Of a stretch of 64,000 nt of DNA, positions 42,696 through 50,837 are shown piece by piece. The translations under genes and the position numbers were made by a program. Where the stretch lies: contig CAZHYQ010000014.1 of NCBI GenBank assembly GCA_964536805.1, forward strand, positions 1 to 64,000, in the 5' to 3' direction. How positions within the stretch are numbered: position 1 is the first letter of the stretch; each line of letters opens with the position of its first letter. Under the pieces are notes generated by a model. It had not been told where the DNA came from, did not search any database, and saw only the letters and a list, made by a program, of their open reading frames with translations. The stretch comes from Longilinea sp964536805 (GTDB lineage: Bacteria; Chloroflexota; Anaerolineae; Anaerolineales; Anaerolineaceae).

Positions 42696-43766
42696 TTGAA
42701 AAAAGCGTTAATTACTGGCATTACCGGCCAGGACGGATCTTATCTGGCTGAGTTATTGCTTTCGAAAGGTTATGAAGTCCACGGCCTCATCCGACGCGCC
42801 AGCACATTTAATACGCGCCGCATCGATCATATTTACCACGATCCGCATGCCAACGGCGAACGGGTGAATCTGTACCTGCACTACGGCGATGTTGCCACAG
42901 CCGACAGTCTGCAGGATGTCATGTACAACATCCGGCCAGATGAGATTTATCACCTGGCAGCGCAGTCTCATGTGCGTGTAAGCTTCGACATGCCGGAATA
43001 TACCGGCGATGTCACCGGGTTGGGCACCATTCGCATCCTCGAGGCGATCCGCAAGGCGAAATTGGAAGCCCGCTTTTACCAGGCGTCTTCCAGTGAAATG
43101 TTCGGTGGCGCCAAACCCCCGCAAAATGAAGATACTCCCTTCGAGCCGCGCAGCCCATATGCGGCTGCCAAGGTTTATTCCTACTGGGTGGCGCGCAATT
43201 ACCGCGAAGGGTACCAGATGTTTGCATCCAACGGCATTCTTTTCAATCATGAATCTCCCCGCCGCGGCGAAACTTTTGTCACCCGCAAGATCACCCGCGC
43301 GTTGGCCGCCATTGTGGCTGGTACTCAAAAGGCGTTGTACCTGGGCAATCTCGATTCGCGCCGTGACTGGGGTTACGCGCCGGAATACGTTGAGGCCATG
43401 TGGCGCATCCTGCAGTTGGAAAATGCCGGCGATTTCGTCATCGGCACCGGTGAAGCCCATTCGGTGCGCGAATTTCTGGATGAGGCTTTTGGCTACGTCG
43501 GGTTGGACTGGAATAATTACGTCAAGATCGACGCGCGCTACTTCCGCCCGACCGAGGTAAATTACCTGCTGGCAGATCCCAGCCGCTCGCAGCAGAAATT
43601 GAACTGGAAGCCAACTGTGCATTTCCACGAGTTGGTGCGCATTATGGTGGATGCCGATCTGGAACTGGCAGGGCAGAAAGCGCCTGGCGAGGGTCGCAAG
43701 ATTCTCCAGGAACGATTTGGCGGCTGGCATCGCTGGGAATCACAAGTCATCAGCATGGAGCGATAG
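42696..43766 (+). CDS. gmd: GDP-mannose 4,6-dehydratase
   Basis: Gmd converts GDP-mannose to GDP-4-keto-6-deoxymannose, the precursor of GDP-fucose and related sugars. The 356 residues have the NAD-binding GITGQDGSYLAELLL at 8-22, RRASTFNTRRIDHIY, YQASSSEMFG, the catalytic YAAAKVYSYW, GILFNHESPRRGETFVTRKITRA, and NYVKIDARYFRPTEVNYLLADPS. The start is TTG, 6 nt after GGAGGG. It is followed after 6 nt by a phosphatase gene, forming a two-gene operon with a consensus promoter. It fits surface polysaccharide synthesis. Confidence 0.96.
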   Translation: MKKALITGITGQDGSYLAELLLSKGYEVHGLIRRASTFNTRRIDHIYHDPHANGERVNLYLHYGDVATADSLQDVMYNIRPDEIYHLAAQSHVRVSFDMPEYTGDVTGLGTIRILEAIRKAKLEARFYQASSSEMFGGAKPPQNEDTPFEPRSPYAAAKVYSYWVARNYREGYQMFASNGILFNHESPRRGETFVTRKITRALAAIVAGTQKALYLGNLDSRRDWGYAPEYVEAMWRILQLENAGDFVIGTGEAHSVREFLDEAFGYVGLDWNNYVKIDARYFRPTEVNYLLADPSRSQQKLNWKPTVHFHELVRIMVDADLELAGQKAPGEGRKILQERFGGWHRWESQVISMER

Positions 43767-43772
43767 GGCAGC

Positions 43773-44264
43773 ATGGCGTTACCAGCAGAGGAACAAGTCC
43801 CTTCGGTTCTGTTCGTCTGTACGGCAAACATTTGCCGTTCGCCGATGGCAGTTGCTCTGTTTCGATCAGTCTTGGCAGAAAATGGCATCGATCCATCTGG
43901 CTGGCGTATTGAATCTGCAGGTACCTGGGCGCCAAAAGGACAACCGGCAGCACCGGAAATGGTCGAGATTCTGACCGCCCGCGATTTGAAAATCACAAAG
44001 CACCGCTCGCGGGTGGTTACAAAAGAGTTGCTTGACCATTTTCCCCTGATTTTGACCATGGAAGCCGGCCACAAAGAGGCTCTGCTGGCAGAATTCCGGT
44101 CCTTAAAAGGTAATGTCTACCTGTTATCAGAAATGGCCGCAGAAAACGGGCCGGTGGAGGATCCGACAGGCGGCCCGCCGGAAGCATATATTAAAACTGC
44201 TGATGAAATTGAGCGTTTGCTGCGTCTGGGTCTGCCGCGGATCATCGAGCTGGCCAGCGGATAA
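43773..44264 (+). CDS. Low molecular weight protein-tyrosine phosphatase
   Basis: A 163-residue phosphatase with the P-loop C16-TANIC-R22-S (CX5R), SAGTWAPKGQPAAPEMVEILTARDL, and the general-acid Asp in EDPTGGPPEAY. In exopolysaccharide loci such enzymes (Wzb type) oppose tyrosine autokinases. Its place directly after gmd suggests that role, but no kinase is adjacent. Arsenate reductases share the fold; the DPTGG loop and location favour the phosphatase. Confidence 0.85.
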   Translation: MALPAEEQVPSVLFVCTANICRSPMAVALFRSVLAENGIDPSGWRIESAGTWAPKGQPAAPEMVEILTARDLKITKHRSRVVTKELLDHFPLILTMEAGHKEALLAEFRSLKGNVYLLSEMAAENGPVEDPTGGPPEAYIKTADEIERLLRLGLPRIIELASG

Positions 44265-44273
44265 GCATTCAAC

Positions 44274-44299
44274 AAAAAGCGTCGATCGACGCTTTTTGT
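44274..44299 (+). terminator. Terminator of the gmd operon
   Basis: AAAAAGCGTCGA and TCGACGCTTTTT form a near-perfect palindrome with a GATC loop and a T run. Confidence 0.9.
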
Positions 44300-44396
44300 T
44301 ATTTACAAGGTGGATATTTTTTAAGATTACCCTCTTGTATTAATAGAACAAAATATCTATAATGGATGCATCCATGATGAATTGAGGCTTTGAGCC

Positions 44397-45035
44397 ATGA
44401 ACAGCATCCAAAGAGCCATTTTCCCGGCAATATTATTCAGTTCCCTGGTTTTGGTGGGGATCACGCGCTTGATTGCCATTCCACAATTAACCGTGGTGGC
44501 CGCCACAGAACCTCCTGTGCAAGATATTAAATCTATAGAAAACTTTGATGAAGCTCAACCGGCAGCAAATTCAATTTCAGAGGCAAGCCAGTCTGAAGGA
44601 GAAACAAACAACTCGAATGATTGTTCACTTCCTGAGAAATTTCCGGAAGCCATCCGCCAATGGTGTGGATGGATTGAGCAATACGCTTCCGAGGTTGGGC
44701 TGGAACCTAGGTTGATTGCATCTGTGATGCTTCAAGAAAGCGGCGGTAAGGCGGATGCTTATTCTCACAGCGGTGCCGTCGGTTTGATGCAGGTGATGCC
44801 GCGCGATGGCCTGGCAGCGGACTTTCTGTGCAGCGGAAGGCCCTGTTTTTCATCCCGCCCAACCATGAATGAACTGTTTGATCCCGAGTTCAACATTTCC
44901 TACGGAACGCGCATGCTGGCTGCTTTGGTCTCGCGGCACGGCAGTGTTAGGGATGCATTATATGCGTATGGTCCAATGGATATTGGCTATCGCTATGCCG
45001 ATTTGGTCTTGTCGATTTATGAAAATTATCAATAA
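44397..45035 (+). CDS. Lytic transglycosylase (SLT domain) protein
   Basis: A 212-residue exported peptidoglycan lyase. The N-terminus is a signal anchor (AIFPAILFSSLVLVGITRLIAI), then an acidic/Ser-rich spacer to about residue 75. The SLT domain has LIASVMLQESGG with catalytic Glu114, SGAVGLMQVMP, and NISYGTRMLAALVSRHGSVRDALYAYGPMDIGYRYADLVLSIY. Extra cysteines (CSLPEKF, WCGW, LCSGRPCF) suggest disulfides outside the membrane. TATAAT lies 39 nt upstream. Likely wall remodelling. Confidence 0.87.
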   Translation: MNSIQRAIFPAILFSSLVLVGITRLIAIPQLTVVAATEPPVQDIKSIENFDEAQPAANSISEASQSEGETNNSNDCSLPEKFPEAIRQWCGWIEQYASEVGLEPRLIASVMLQESGGKADAYSHSGAVGLMQVMPRDGLAADFLCSGRPCFSSRPTMNELFDPEFNISYGTRMLAALVSRHGSVRDALYAYGPMDIGYRYADLVLSIYENYQ

Positions 45036-45056
45036 CGGATGACCCAGTAGAGGTTA

Positions 45057-45131
45057 TGCTCTGACGGTCCGTTTGGGACCAGGGCCTCAACTGAATAGGA
45101 CGGCCGGTTTCGGGACCGGCTGTCCGCCATT
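45057..45131 (+). other. Two strong hairpins without a T tail
   Basis: GGTCC-GTTTG-GGACC is followed by GGACGGCCGGT-TTCGGG-ACCGGCTGTCC. They lie between convergent genes and may help end transcription, but no T run follows. Confidence 0.4.
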
Positions 45132-45151
45132 TAATCATCCAATGACAGTGA

Positions 45152-45748
45152 TTATTTGAGCTGCACTTCCAATTCAAGATCGGCCAGCAAAGTCTTTGCA
45201 GCCATCTGGATGACCAGATTCCGGTAACCGGGGAGAGAGATTATACCGAAGGATCGATCCTGCTGCATTGCATCGCCGCTGCTGTGAATGTCTGGTCCTG
45301 CCCCATTGGCGGGTAAAACCAATGTCTGCTCGGAAGCGATATCCGACAGGGCGGAAAAATTCGAAAACGCGAATTCTGTTTTTAGACTCGATAAAGCATA
45401 AAATGGAGTCCAAAAGAAAGATTCCTCTTTAACGGCCACCAACAAAGCTGGATACTGATCATTTGTCGGAAGGGTGTTTAGTAAAATGGGTGAGAAGTAA
45501 TTGGAGGATTTGGCTTGATGAAATACAGCTGCCGCCAGGGATCGCGACAAGGGATCGTTTTTCGCAGACGCAATGAAGAGCATCGATTTTGCCGGTTGGT
45601 AATTCTCAGGGACAAAAGAATTGGCACGCGAACGGTTGTGAGAGGTGTTCGTGGCGGATTTAGCGAAATGGAAGTCCAAAAACACAAAAGCAACGATGGC
45701 AACAACGAGAATTAACAGGGTAATTCTTAATTGTTTCGATGCGATCAT
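45152..45748 (-). CDS. Hypothetical membrane-anchored protein
   Basis: A 198-residue protein with one N-terminal helix (LRITLLILVVAIVAFVFLDFHF), then a polar Asn/Ser-rich region and a soluble domain (KSMLFIASAKNDPLSRSLAAAVFHQA, LVLPANGAGPDIHSSGDAMQQDRSFGIISLPGYRNLVIQMAAKTLLADLELEVQ). I do not recognise the family. AGGAGG stands 5 nt before the ATG, so it is very likely translated. It is divergent from tRNA-Gly and convergent with the lytic transglycosylase. Confidence 0.6.
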   Translation of the reverse strand: MIASKQLRITLLILVVAIVAFVFLDFHFAKSATNTSHNRSRANSFVPENYQPAKSMLFIASAKNDPLSRSLAAAVFHQAKSSNYFSPILLNTLPTNDQYPALLVAVKEESFFWTPFYALSSLKTEFAFSNFSALSDIASEQTLVLPANGAGPDIHSSGDAMQQDRSFGIISLPGYRNLVIQMAAKTLLADLELEVQLK

Positions 45749-45806
45749 TATTCCTCCTGTGTTGCATCTGCATCCAAGATCAACCTACCGATCAGCAGCG
45801 CATATC

Positions 45807-45835
45807 TTGACCAGAGTGTCTCTCGACGGTAGAAT
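45807..45835 (+). promoter_or_regulatory. Promoter of tRNA-Gly
   Basis: TTGACC and TAGAAT with 17-nt spacing, 13 nt before the tRNA 5' end. Confidence 0.75.
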
Positions 45836-45848
45836 AGGACCTGGTATT

Positions 45849-45920
45849 GCGGGCGTCGCCAAGTGGTAAGGCATCAGCCTTCCAAGCTGACATTCGCCGG
45901 TTCGAATCCGGTCGCCCGCT
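45849..45920 (+). tRNA. tRNA-Gly (anticodon TCC)
   Basis: A full cloverleaf: acceptor GCGGGCG/CGCCCGC, D stem GCC/GGC, anticodon loop CTTCCAA, T stem GCCGG/CCGGT with loop TTCGAAT, discriminator T. CCA is not encoded. Its 3' end is the first unit of an 80-nt tandem array. Confidence 0.95.
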
Positions 45921-46157
45921 CTTTTTATTTTACCTCTACTAAATGTTCTTGCCTTCGCCGGTCCACATAATGGGATCATATTCGAATCCGGTCGCCCGCT
46001 CTTTTTATTTTACCTCTACTAAATGTTCTTACCTTCGGCGGTCCCCGTAAGGGGATACCATTTGAATCCAGTCGCTCGCTCTTTTTATTTTACCTCTACT
46101 ACATGTTCTTACCTTCGGCGGTACACATAAGGGGATTACATCCGAATCCGGTCGCCC
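45901..46157 (+). repeat. 80-nt tandem array of tRNA-Gly 3' ends
   Basis: Units begin at 45901, 45981, 46061 and 46141 (the last is partial), an exact 80-nt period. Each carries the T loop and 3' acceptor strand of tRNA-Gly, a CTTTTTATTTTACC stretch, a degraded T-stem 5' strand (CTTCGGCGG) and a short insertion before the next T loop. In the third the insertion is TCCCCGTAAGGGGA, a perfect small hairpin. Copies decay with distance from the gene. The 5' half of the tRNA is absent, so none can be functional. Confidence 0.9.
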
Positions 46158-46188
46158 AATCTCTGGGAAAAATATGTGCTAGTTGAAA

Positions 46189-47529
46189 TTATTTCTTGAT
46201 TACTGGAATTGTGACTGTATAGATCGCTTGATAGCGTTGATTTAGATTCCCTGAACCAAATACGTACACAAAATTATCCAATCCCAACGCTGCCGCCCCA
46301 GCCCCGATGGGTTGAAGCGAGTTATCCAACACGCTCCATTCATCTCGCTGGGGTTGGTATTGCACGCCGGGCAGATTCGGCGAGATGGATCCATCGCTGC
46401 CGCCGAACAAAAAAATCAGGTCGCCGAGGGCGGTGGCGCCGCTGGCGAAGCGCGCCTGCGGAATTTCAGATTGTTTTTCCCAGGGATCTTCACCATCCAG
46501 GTCGCGTTGCGGGTAATAGGCCAGTACAGTGCTTAGCGGTGTCTTGCCATCGCTTGAACCACCGAACAGGTATATTTTTCCATTGGAACTGACTGCAGAT
46601 GCGAAACCCAGTGCATAAGGTAAATCTGCACCCCTCGTCCAGCGGTCTTCCGCTGGATCGTAAATATACAGGCTGTTTTGGTATGCTTTGCCATCCCAAC
46701 CGCCAAAGAGGTAAAGCTTTCCTTCCAAAGCAGCCAGGGCATAGGCTGAACGCGGCGCAGGCAAATCGGCGGAATTATCCCAGCTGTCGTTGCGCGGATC
46801 ATACCGTTCCACTTGAGTGACCGGTTTTCCGTTACCATTCAATCCCCCGGGGACATAAATGAGTTCTGCCAGCAGCGCCGCCTGAACTTCCCAGACCGGG
46901 TTGGGTTTAGGTTTGTGAGTAATCCATTTTTGATCAACCGTGTTGAAGGATAAAACTTCGGCTGAAGGTCTGGAATTGCTTTGGCCGGCGATCAGGTAAA
47001 GATTATTTTCGTAAATGGCTGATGCGGCGTAACTCAACTGGATGGGAATGGCTGGCGCATTTAGCCACCTGTTAAGCCCGACGGTGGAGGTTGGGCTGAC
47101 AGGGGTGCTCTTCGGCGTGGGGGTGAAAAAGAGGGGCAGCCCTAATGCCCGGCCGCCAGCCAATACCAGTGCAAACACCACCAGCAGAGTGACTGCAATT
47201 AAGCCAGCCCAGCGCAGCCGGCGAGTCCAGGGTAGTTGGGCTGTATTCTCTGCTGGAAGAACGAGTTCTTCATTGGTGGGCTGAAGGGCTGATCCTGCTA
47301 ATTCAGACGGAGGCGGTGCGGGCGATTCGATCAGGCCAGTACGCAAAGCATAAAGCGTTGCTTCGGTACGCGAAACAACGCCAATTTTTGAAAAAATGTT
47401 GCGCAGATGGACCTTGACGGTATTGGGACTGATCACCAATTTCTGGGCTATTTCCTTATTACTCGCCCCCGTTGCGACCAGCCGCAGGATGTCCTGTTCG
47501 CGCTCGCTTAATCCGTTTTCCTCGGCCAT
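46189..47529 (-). CDS. LuxR-type HTH protein with membrane helix and kelch propeller
   Basis: A 446-residue one-protein signalling design. Residues about 7-65 are a LuxR/FixJ DNA-binding domain (LSEREQDILRLVATGASNKEIAQKLVISPNTVKVHLRNIFSKI). A membrane helix follows (LRWAGLIAVTLLVVFALVLAGG). After a Thr/Pro linker come four to six kelch repeats (VSSNGKIYLFGGSSDGK, LAALEGKLYLFGGWDGK, ALGDLIFLFGGSDGS). The topology puts the propeller outside and the HTH inside, like a membrane-bound transcription factor sensing an extracellular ligand. Targets are unknown. The ATG is 9 nt after TATAAT. It lies between the two tRNA arrays and ends IPVIKK. Confidence 0.82.
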   Translation of the reverse strand: MAEENGLSEREQDILRLVATGASNKEIAQKLVISPNTVKVHLRNIFSKIGVVSRTEATLYALRTGLIESPAPPPSELAGSALQPTNEELVLPAENTAQLPWTRRLRWAGLIAVTLLVVFALVLAGGRALGLPLFFTPTPKSTPVSPTSTVGLNRWLNAPAIPIQLSYAASAIYENNLYLIAGQSNSRPSAEVLSFNTVDQKWITHKPKPNPVWEVQAALLAELIYVPGGLNGNGKPVTQVERYDPRNDSWDNSADLPAPRSAYALAALEGKLYLFGGWDGKAYQNSLYIYDPAEDRWTRGADLPYALGFASAVSSNGKIYLFGGSSDGKTPLSTVLAYYPQRDLDGEDPWEKQSEIPQARFASGATALGDLIFLFGGSDGSISPNLPGVQYQPQRDEWSVLDNSLQPIGAGAAALGLDNFVYVFGSGNLNQRYQAIYTVTIPVIKK

Positions 47530-47538
47530 ATGATTATT

Positions 47539-47544
47539 ATTATA
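47539..47544 (-). promoter_or_regulatory. -10 box of the LuxR-kelch gene
   Basis: TATAAT on the minus strand ends 9 nt before the ATG. Confidence 0.5.
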
Positions 47545-47584
47545 ATCGATGCATCGGCCGTCAAAGATAGCATGCGTTTAAGAC

Positions 47585-47612
47585 TTGGCGGGAAATAGGC
47601 CTATGATATAAT
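47585..47612 (+). promoter_or_regulatory. Promoter upstream of the tRNA-Met array
   Basis: TTGGCG and TATAAT with 16-nt spacing lie just before the first degenerate 5' copy. The functional tRNA would be transcribed through three degenerate copies. Confidence 0.55.
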
Positions 47613-47623
47613 CGGCTTGTTTA

Positions 47624-47833
47624 GGGCCTGTAGCTCATTGGCATCACACCTTTCCGGGTGGATCAAGCGGGCGTTTGGAATGTGCCCTTAATTGGGCCTG
47701 TAGCTCAATGGCATCACACCCTTTCGGGTGGAGCAAGCGGGTGTTTGGAATGTGCCCTTAATTGGGCCCGTAGCTCAATGGCATCACACCCTTCCGGGTG
47801 GAGCAAGCGAGCGTTTGGAATGTGCCCTTAATT
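47624..47833 (+). repeat. Three 70-nt tandem copies of the tRNA-Met 5' half with hairpin insertions
   Basis: Units start at 47624, 47694 and 47764; the real tRNA starts at 47834, exactly one period later. Each reads GGGCCYGTAGCTCAnTGGCA as in the tRNA, then an insertion of the form TCACACC-TTTCC-GGGTG, then the D-stem 3' strand with AAGCG. It then diverges into GTTTGGAATGTGCCCTTAATT. The 3' GCCC could pair with the 5' GGGC, making a tRNA-like closed module. Later copies match the real gene better. Confidence 0.9.
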
Positions 47834-47905
47834 GGGCCCGTAGCTCAATGGCAGAGCAAGCGGCTCATAACCGCTGGGTTGATGGTTCGAGCCCATCCGG
47901 GCCCA
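47834..47905 (+). tRNA. tRNA-Met (anticodon CAT)
   Basis: A complete cloverleaf: acceptor GGGCCCG/CGGGCCC, D stem GCTC/GAGC, anticodon stem AGCGG/CCGCT with loop CTCATAA, T stem GATGG/CCATC with loop TTCGAGC, discriminator A. The G1-C72 pair argues against initiator tRNA. An Ile tRNA with modified CAT cannot be excluded from sequence. It sits between two arrays of its own fragments. Confidence 0.93.
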
Positions 47906-47914
47906 CAAAAAAAA

Positions 47915-48308
47915 CTCAATGTCAGCACCCAAAAGGGTGCGGGGCAAGCGGCTCATAACCCCTCTGGGTGAACCGCTGGGTTGACCCTTTCTGGGTAATG
48001 GTTCGAGCCCATCCGGGCCTACAAAAAAACTCAATGTCAGCACCCAAAAGGGTGCAGGGCAAGCGGCTCATAACCCCTCTGGGTGAACCGCTGGGTTGAC
48101 CCCTTCTGGGTAATGGTTCGAGCCCATCCGGGCCCACAAAAAAACTCAATGTCAGCACCCAAAAGGGTGCAGGGCAAGCGGCTCATAACCCCTCTGGGTG
48201 AACCGCTGGGTTGACCCCTTCTGGGTAATGGTTCGAGCCCATCCGGGCCTACAAGAAGAAACTCAATGGCAGCACCCAAAAGGGTGCGGGGCAAGCGGCT
48301 CATAACCT
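47915..48308 (+). repeat. 115-nt tandem tRNA-Met pseudocopies with three hairpin insertions each
   Basis: Units start at 47915, 48030, 48145 and 48262 (partial). Each holds the tRNA from the D stem to the 3' end but lacks the 5' acceptor strand. Each is interrupted in three places by roughly 14-nt insertions: GCACCCAAAAGGGTGC in the D arm, CCTCTGGGTGAACC in the anticodon stem, and CCCTTTCTGGGTAA in the T stem. All share a CCC...GGGT core. Unit differences are only a few bases, so amplification was recent or is maintained. The fourth unit breaks off after GGCTCATAACC. Confidence 0.9.
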
Positions 48309-48449
48309 TTTTGAGAAAACGACAGCGATAACCTGTTGATGTTTGCAAATCCTGCAGAATAATGGATAATTAATTCAGATCGAATAGTATGTGTTTTCCA
48401 CAGGAACGAAAAGCAAACTCAACTTTTCATTAGCAAAAAGGAGCATGCC

Positions 48450-48656
48450 ATGTCTGTTGCACGTGTTACAGAAATAAAATCCTCCTCCACGGTGAGTTTT
48501 GACGATGCCATTCGCGAGGGGATTGCCCGCGCCACCAAGACCATTAAGAATGTCAAATCAGCCTGGATCGAGAATCAGGAAGTAATGATCGATGATGCCG
48601 GGCACATCATCGAATACCGGGTTCAGATGAAGGTCACCTTTGTTTTGATGGATTAA
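48450..48656 (+). CDS. Dodecin family protein
   Basis: Dodecins are small dodecameric flavin-binding proteins that store and protect FMN or riboflavin. The 68 residues match the family throughout: VARVTEIKSSSTVSFDDAIREGIARATKTIKNVKSAWIENQEV with the flavin-stacking Trp, and IEYRVQMKVTFVL. AAAGGAG lies 7 nt before the ATG. It is monocistronic with a terminator. Confidence 0.94.
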   Translation: MSVARVTEIKSSSTVSFDDAIREGIARATKTIKNVKSAWIENQEVMIDDAGHIIEYRVQMKVTFVLMD

Positions 48657-48684
48657 CTTTTTGATCTGAAAGAATTCTCCCATC

Positions 48685-48714
48685 AGCCTCCGCGGAATAA
48701 CGGAGGCTATTTAT
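48685..48714 (+). terminator. Terminator of the dodecin gene
   Basis: AGCCTCCG and CGGAGGCT form an 8-bp stem followed by ATTTATT. Confidence 0.75.
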
Positions 48715-48937
48715 TGCATAGGGTGAAGGAAATCCATAAACGGTTGATTGACAAGGTCCAGTAACACAAGCTAAGCTTAGTCGTATGCATTCGGTGAAGG
48801 CTAGGATTTGCCTTTGCCACTTTCTTTCTGCAATGGTAAAAGCTCATTGGGTCTAAATGACCTGGCAAATCAATCCCGAAATCAAGTGAAAGAAACAATC
48901 CCACCTGTGCCAAATGAATCTTCCTTGAAAGAAAACT

Positions 48938-50791
48938 ATGACCTCCACAACACCTTTACTGCCCATTCCACGCAGCGTTGAAAGACTTGCGGGCGGTTTT
49001 CGTTTACCGCTGCATGGCTACATATCCCTGGCGGGGGATGTTCAAGCACTGCTTCCCGCCGGCCGGCGGTTTCACAAGACTCTGAAAGAGAAATTCGGAA
49101 TTGATTGGGAATTATCGGCTTCGCCCTTCATCCCAAATCCTTCTATTGGGTTGGCATTGCGCATAGGCGATGAAATACAAAAATCCCAGGGTTATCGTTT
49201 GGAAATTACATCGGAGGGGATGGCGATCGTTTCACCAGACGCGGCCGGTGCATTCTATGGGGTTTGCACGCTATTGCAATGGCTGAAGGGGCAGCCGCCT
49301 GAACGGGTGGAATGCGTGCGGATTGAAGATTGGCCGGATTTTCCAGCCCGCGGGATCATGCTGGATATCAGCCGCGACCGCGTACCAACGATGGCGACTC
49401 TTTACGAACTGGTCGACCGCCTGGCAAGCTGGAAAATTAACCAATTGCAGCTTTACATGGAGCATACCTATGCTTACCAGGCGCATCCGGAGGTCTGGAG
49501 AGATGCTTCCCCCATGACGCCGCAGGAATTGCTTGACCTGGACTTTTTCTGTCGTGAGCGATTCATTGAATTGGTCCCCAATCAGAACGCATTTGGCCAT
49601 ATGGAACGCTGGCTCAAACATCCGCGCTATGCACCCTTGGCTGAGACTCACGGAGAATTTCAGACGCCATGGGGCGTAGAGAAGGGTCCTTTCAGTCTGG
49701 CGCCTGTAGATCCCGATTCTAAAGCTTTGGTGAGCAGCTTGTTTGAGGAGTTGTTACCGCATTTTACCAGCCGCATGGTAAACGTGGGTTGCGACGAGAC
49801 CTTCGACGTGGGGCAGGGGCGCAGCCGCGAGCAATGTGAAAAACGCGGTGCCGGACGGGTTTATCTTGATTATCTGCTTTCCATCCTGAATGATGTTCAT
49901 AAACGGGGGTGCCAGCCGCAATTCTGGGGAGATATCATTGTCAAACACCCTGAACTTGTCAGGGAATTGCCCGGGGGCGTGATTGCATTGGAGTGGGGCT
50001 ATGAAGCAAATCATCCCTTTCTGGAACACGGAGCACAATTCAAGGCGGCTGGCGTGCCATTTTACGTTTGCCCGGGAACATCGAGCTGGAACAGCCTGGC
50101 TGGCCGCAGCGACAATGCGCTTGCCAATTTGCGCAATGCTGCCGAAAATGGCCTTTCACAAGGCGCCATTGGCTATCTCATTACCGATTGGGGAGATAAC
50201 GGCCATTGGCAGGTGCCGCCGGTGAGCTGGCTTGGTTTTGCTGCCGGCGCAGCCTTTGGTTGGTGTAAAGACGGCACCCTTGATTTGCCGGTCGCCGACA
50301 CATTGAGTCTGTTTGCCTTTGAGGACCCAAGCGGAACCATGGGCAAGATGGCCTATGAATTGGGAAATGTCTACCGCGCAACCGGTTTTGAACCGCCCAA
50401 TTCGTCATTGCTCTTTCACTTGATTCGAGCCGAAGTTGAGCAGGTCAGCCAGGCGCCTTTTGTCACCGCGGCAGGATTGCAAAATGCCCTGGAAAGAATT
50501 GATGCCGCGATGGCAATGTTGCCTGCGGAACGGATGGCGCGGCCGGATGCTCCATTGATCCGGCGCGAATTTGTAAACACCGCTCACTTGATGCGTTATG
50601 CCTGCCGAAGAGGTTTGAGTCTGCTGGCTGGCCATGATCCTGACCGGGATCCGGAAATCCATGCTGATTTGGCCGACTTCCTGGTTGAATATCGAGCGTT
50701 GTGGTTGGCCCGTTCCAGGCCAGGCGGCTTAAGCGACAGTACCCGCCGCTTTGAACAATTATTGCATCGCGCTGATGATGCCAAAAATTAG
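48938..50791 (+). CDS. Glycoside hydrolase family 20-like beta-N-acetylhexosaminidase
   Basis: GH20 enzymes release terminal N-acetylhexosamines by substrate-assisted catalysis. The 617 residues have a GH20b-like N-terminal domain (PSIGLALRIG, QGYRLEITSEGMAIVSPDAAGAFYGVCTLLQWL). The barrel then has DFPARGIMLDISRDRVPTMATLYELVDRLASWKINQLQLYMEHTYAY and the catalytic Asp286-Glu287 in NVGCDETFD. FWGDIIVKHPE and ITDWGDNGHWQ follow. There is no signal peptide, so it is probably cytoplasmic and acts on imported amino sugars or recycled wall fragments. The ribosome site is weak. Linkage specificity cannot be inferred. Confidence 0.88.
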   Translation: MTSTTPLLPIPRSVERLAGGFRLPLHGYISLAGDVQALLPAGRRFHKTLKEKFGIDWELSASPFIPNPSIGLALRIGDEIQKSQGYRLEITSEGMAIVSPDAAGAFYGVCTLLQWLKGQPPERVECVRIEDWPDFPARGIMLDISRDRVPTMATLYELVDRLASWKINQLQLYMEHTYAYQAHPEVWRDASPMTPQELLDLDFFCRERFIELVPNQNAFGHMERWLKHPRYAPLAETHGEFQTPWGVEKGPFSLAPVDPDSKALVSSLFEELLPHFTSRMVNVGCDETFDVGQGRSREQCEKRGAGRVYLDYLLSILNDVHKRGCQPQFWGDIIVKHPELVRELPGGVIALEWGYEANHPFLEHGAQFKAAGVPFYVCPGTSSWNSLAGRSDNALANLRNAAENGLSQGAIGYLITDWGDNGHWQVPPVSWLGFAAGAAFGWCKDGTLDLPVADTLSLFAFEDPSGTMGKMAYELGNVYRATGFEPPNSSLLFHLIRAEVEQVSQAPFVTAAGLQNALERIDAAMAMLPAERMARPDAPLIRREFVNTAHLMRYACRRGLSLLAGHDPDRDPEIHADLADFLVEYRALWLARSRPGGLSDSTRRFEQLLHRADDAKN

Positions 50792-50837
50792 CAAGAAAGT
50801 AACTATAATCTGACCATTCAGACTTCAGGAGGAAATC

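Noticed and set aside
42753..43730. A 325-codon minus-strand frame opposite gmd
   Set aside because: gmd is a complete, highly conserved enzyme on the plus strand; the opposite frame has no recognisable motif or ribosome site.
45901..48308. CRISPR-like arrays
   Set aside because: Repeat units are tandem and contiguous with tRNA-derived sequence; there are no unique spacers and no cas genes.
47728..48348. Several overlapping reading frames on both strands across the tRNA-Met array (for example one with MGSNHQPSGYEPLALPLSYG)
   Set aside because: They are antisense or sense translations of tRNA sequence repeated in tandem; this type of peptide is a well-known spurious annotation.
48707..48913. 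A minus-strand 68-codon frame that looked like a transposase remnant (IDLPGHLDPMSF)
   Set aside because: Too short, no inverted repeats or neighbouring transposase parts, and it overlaps the dodecin terminator.
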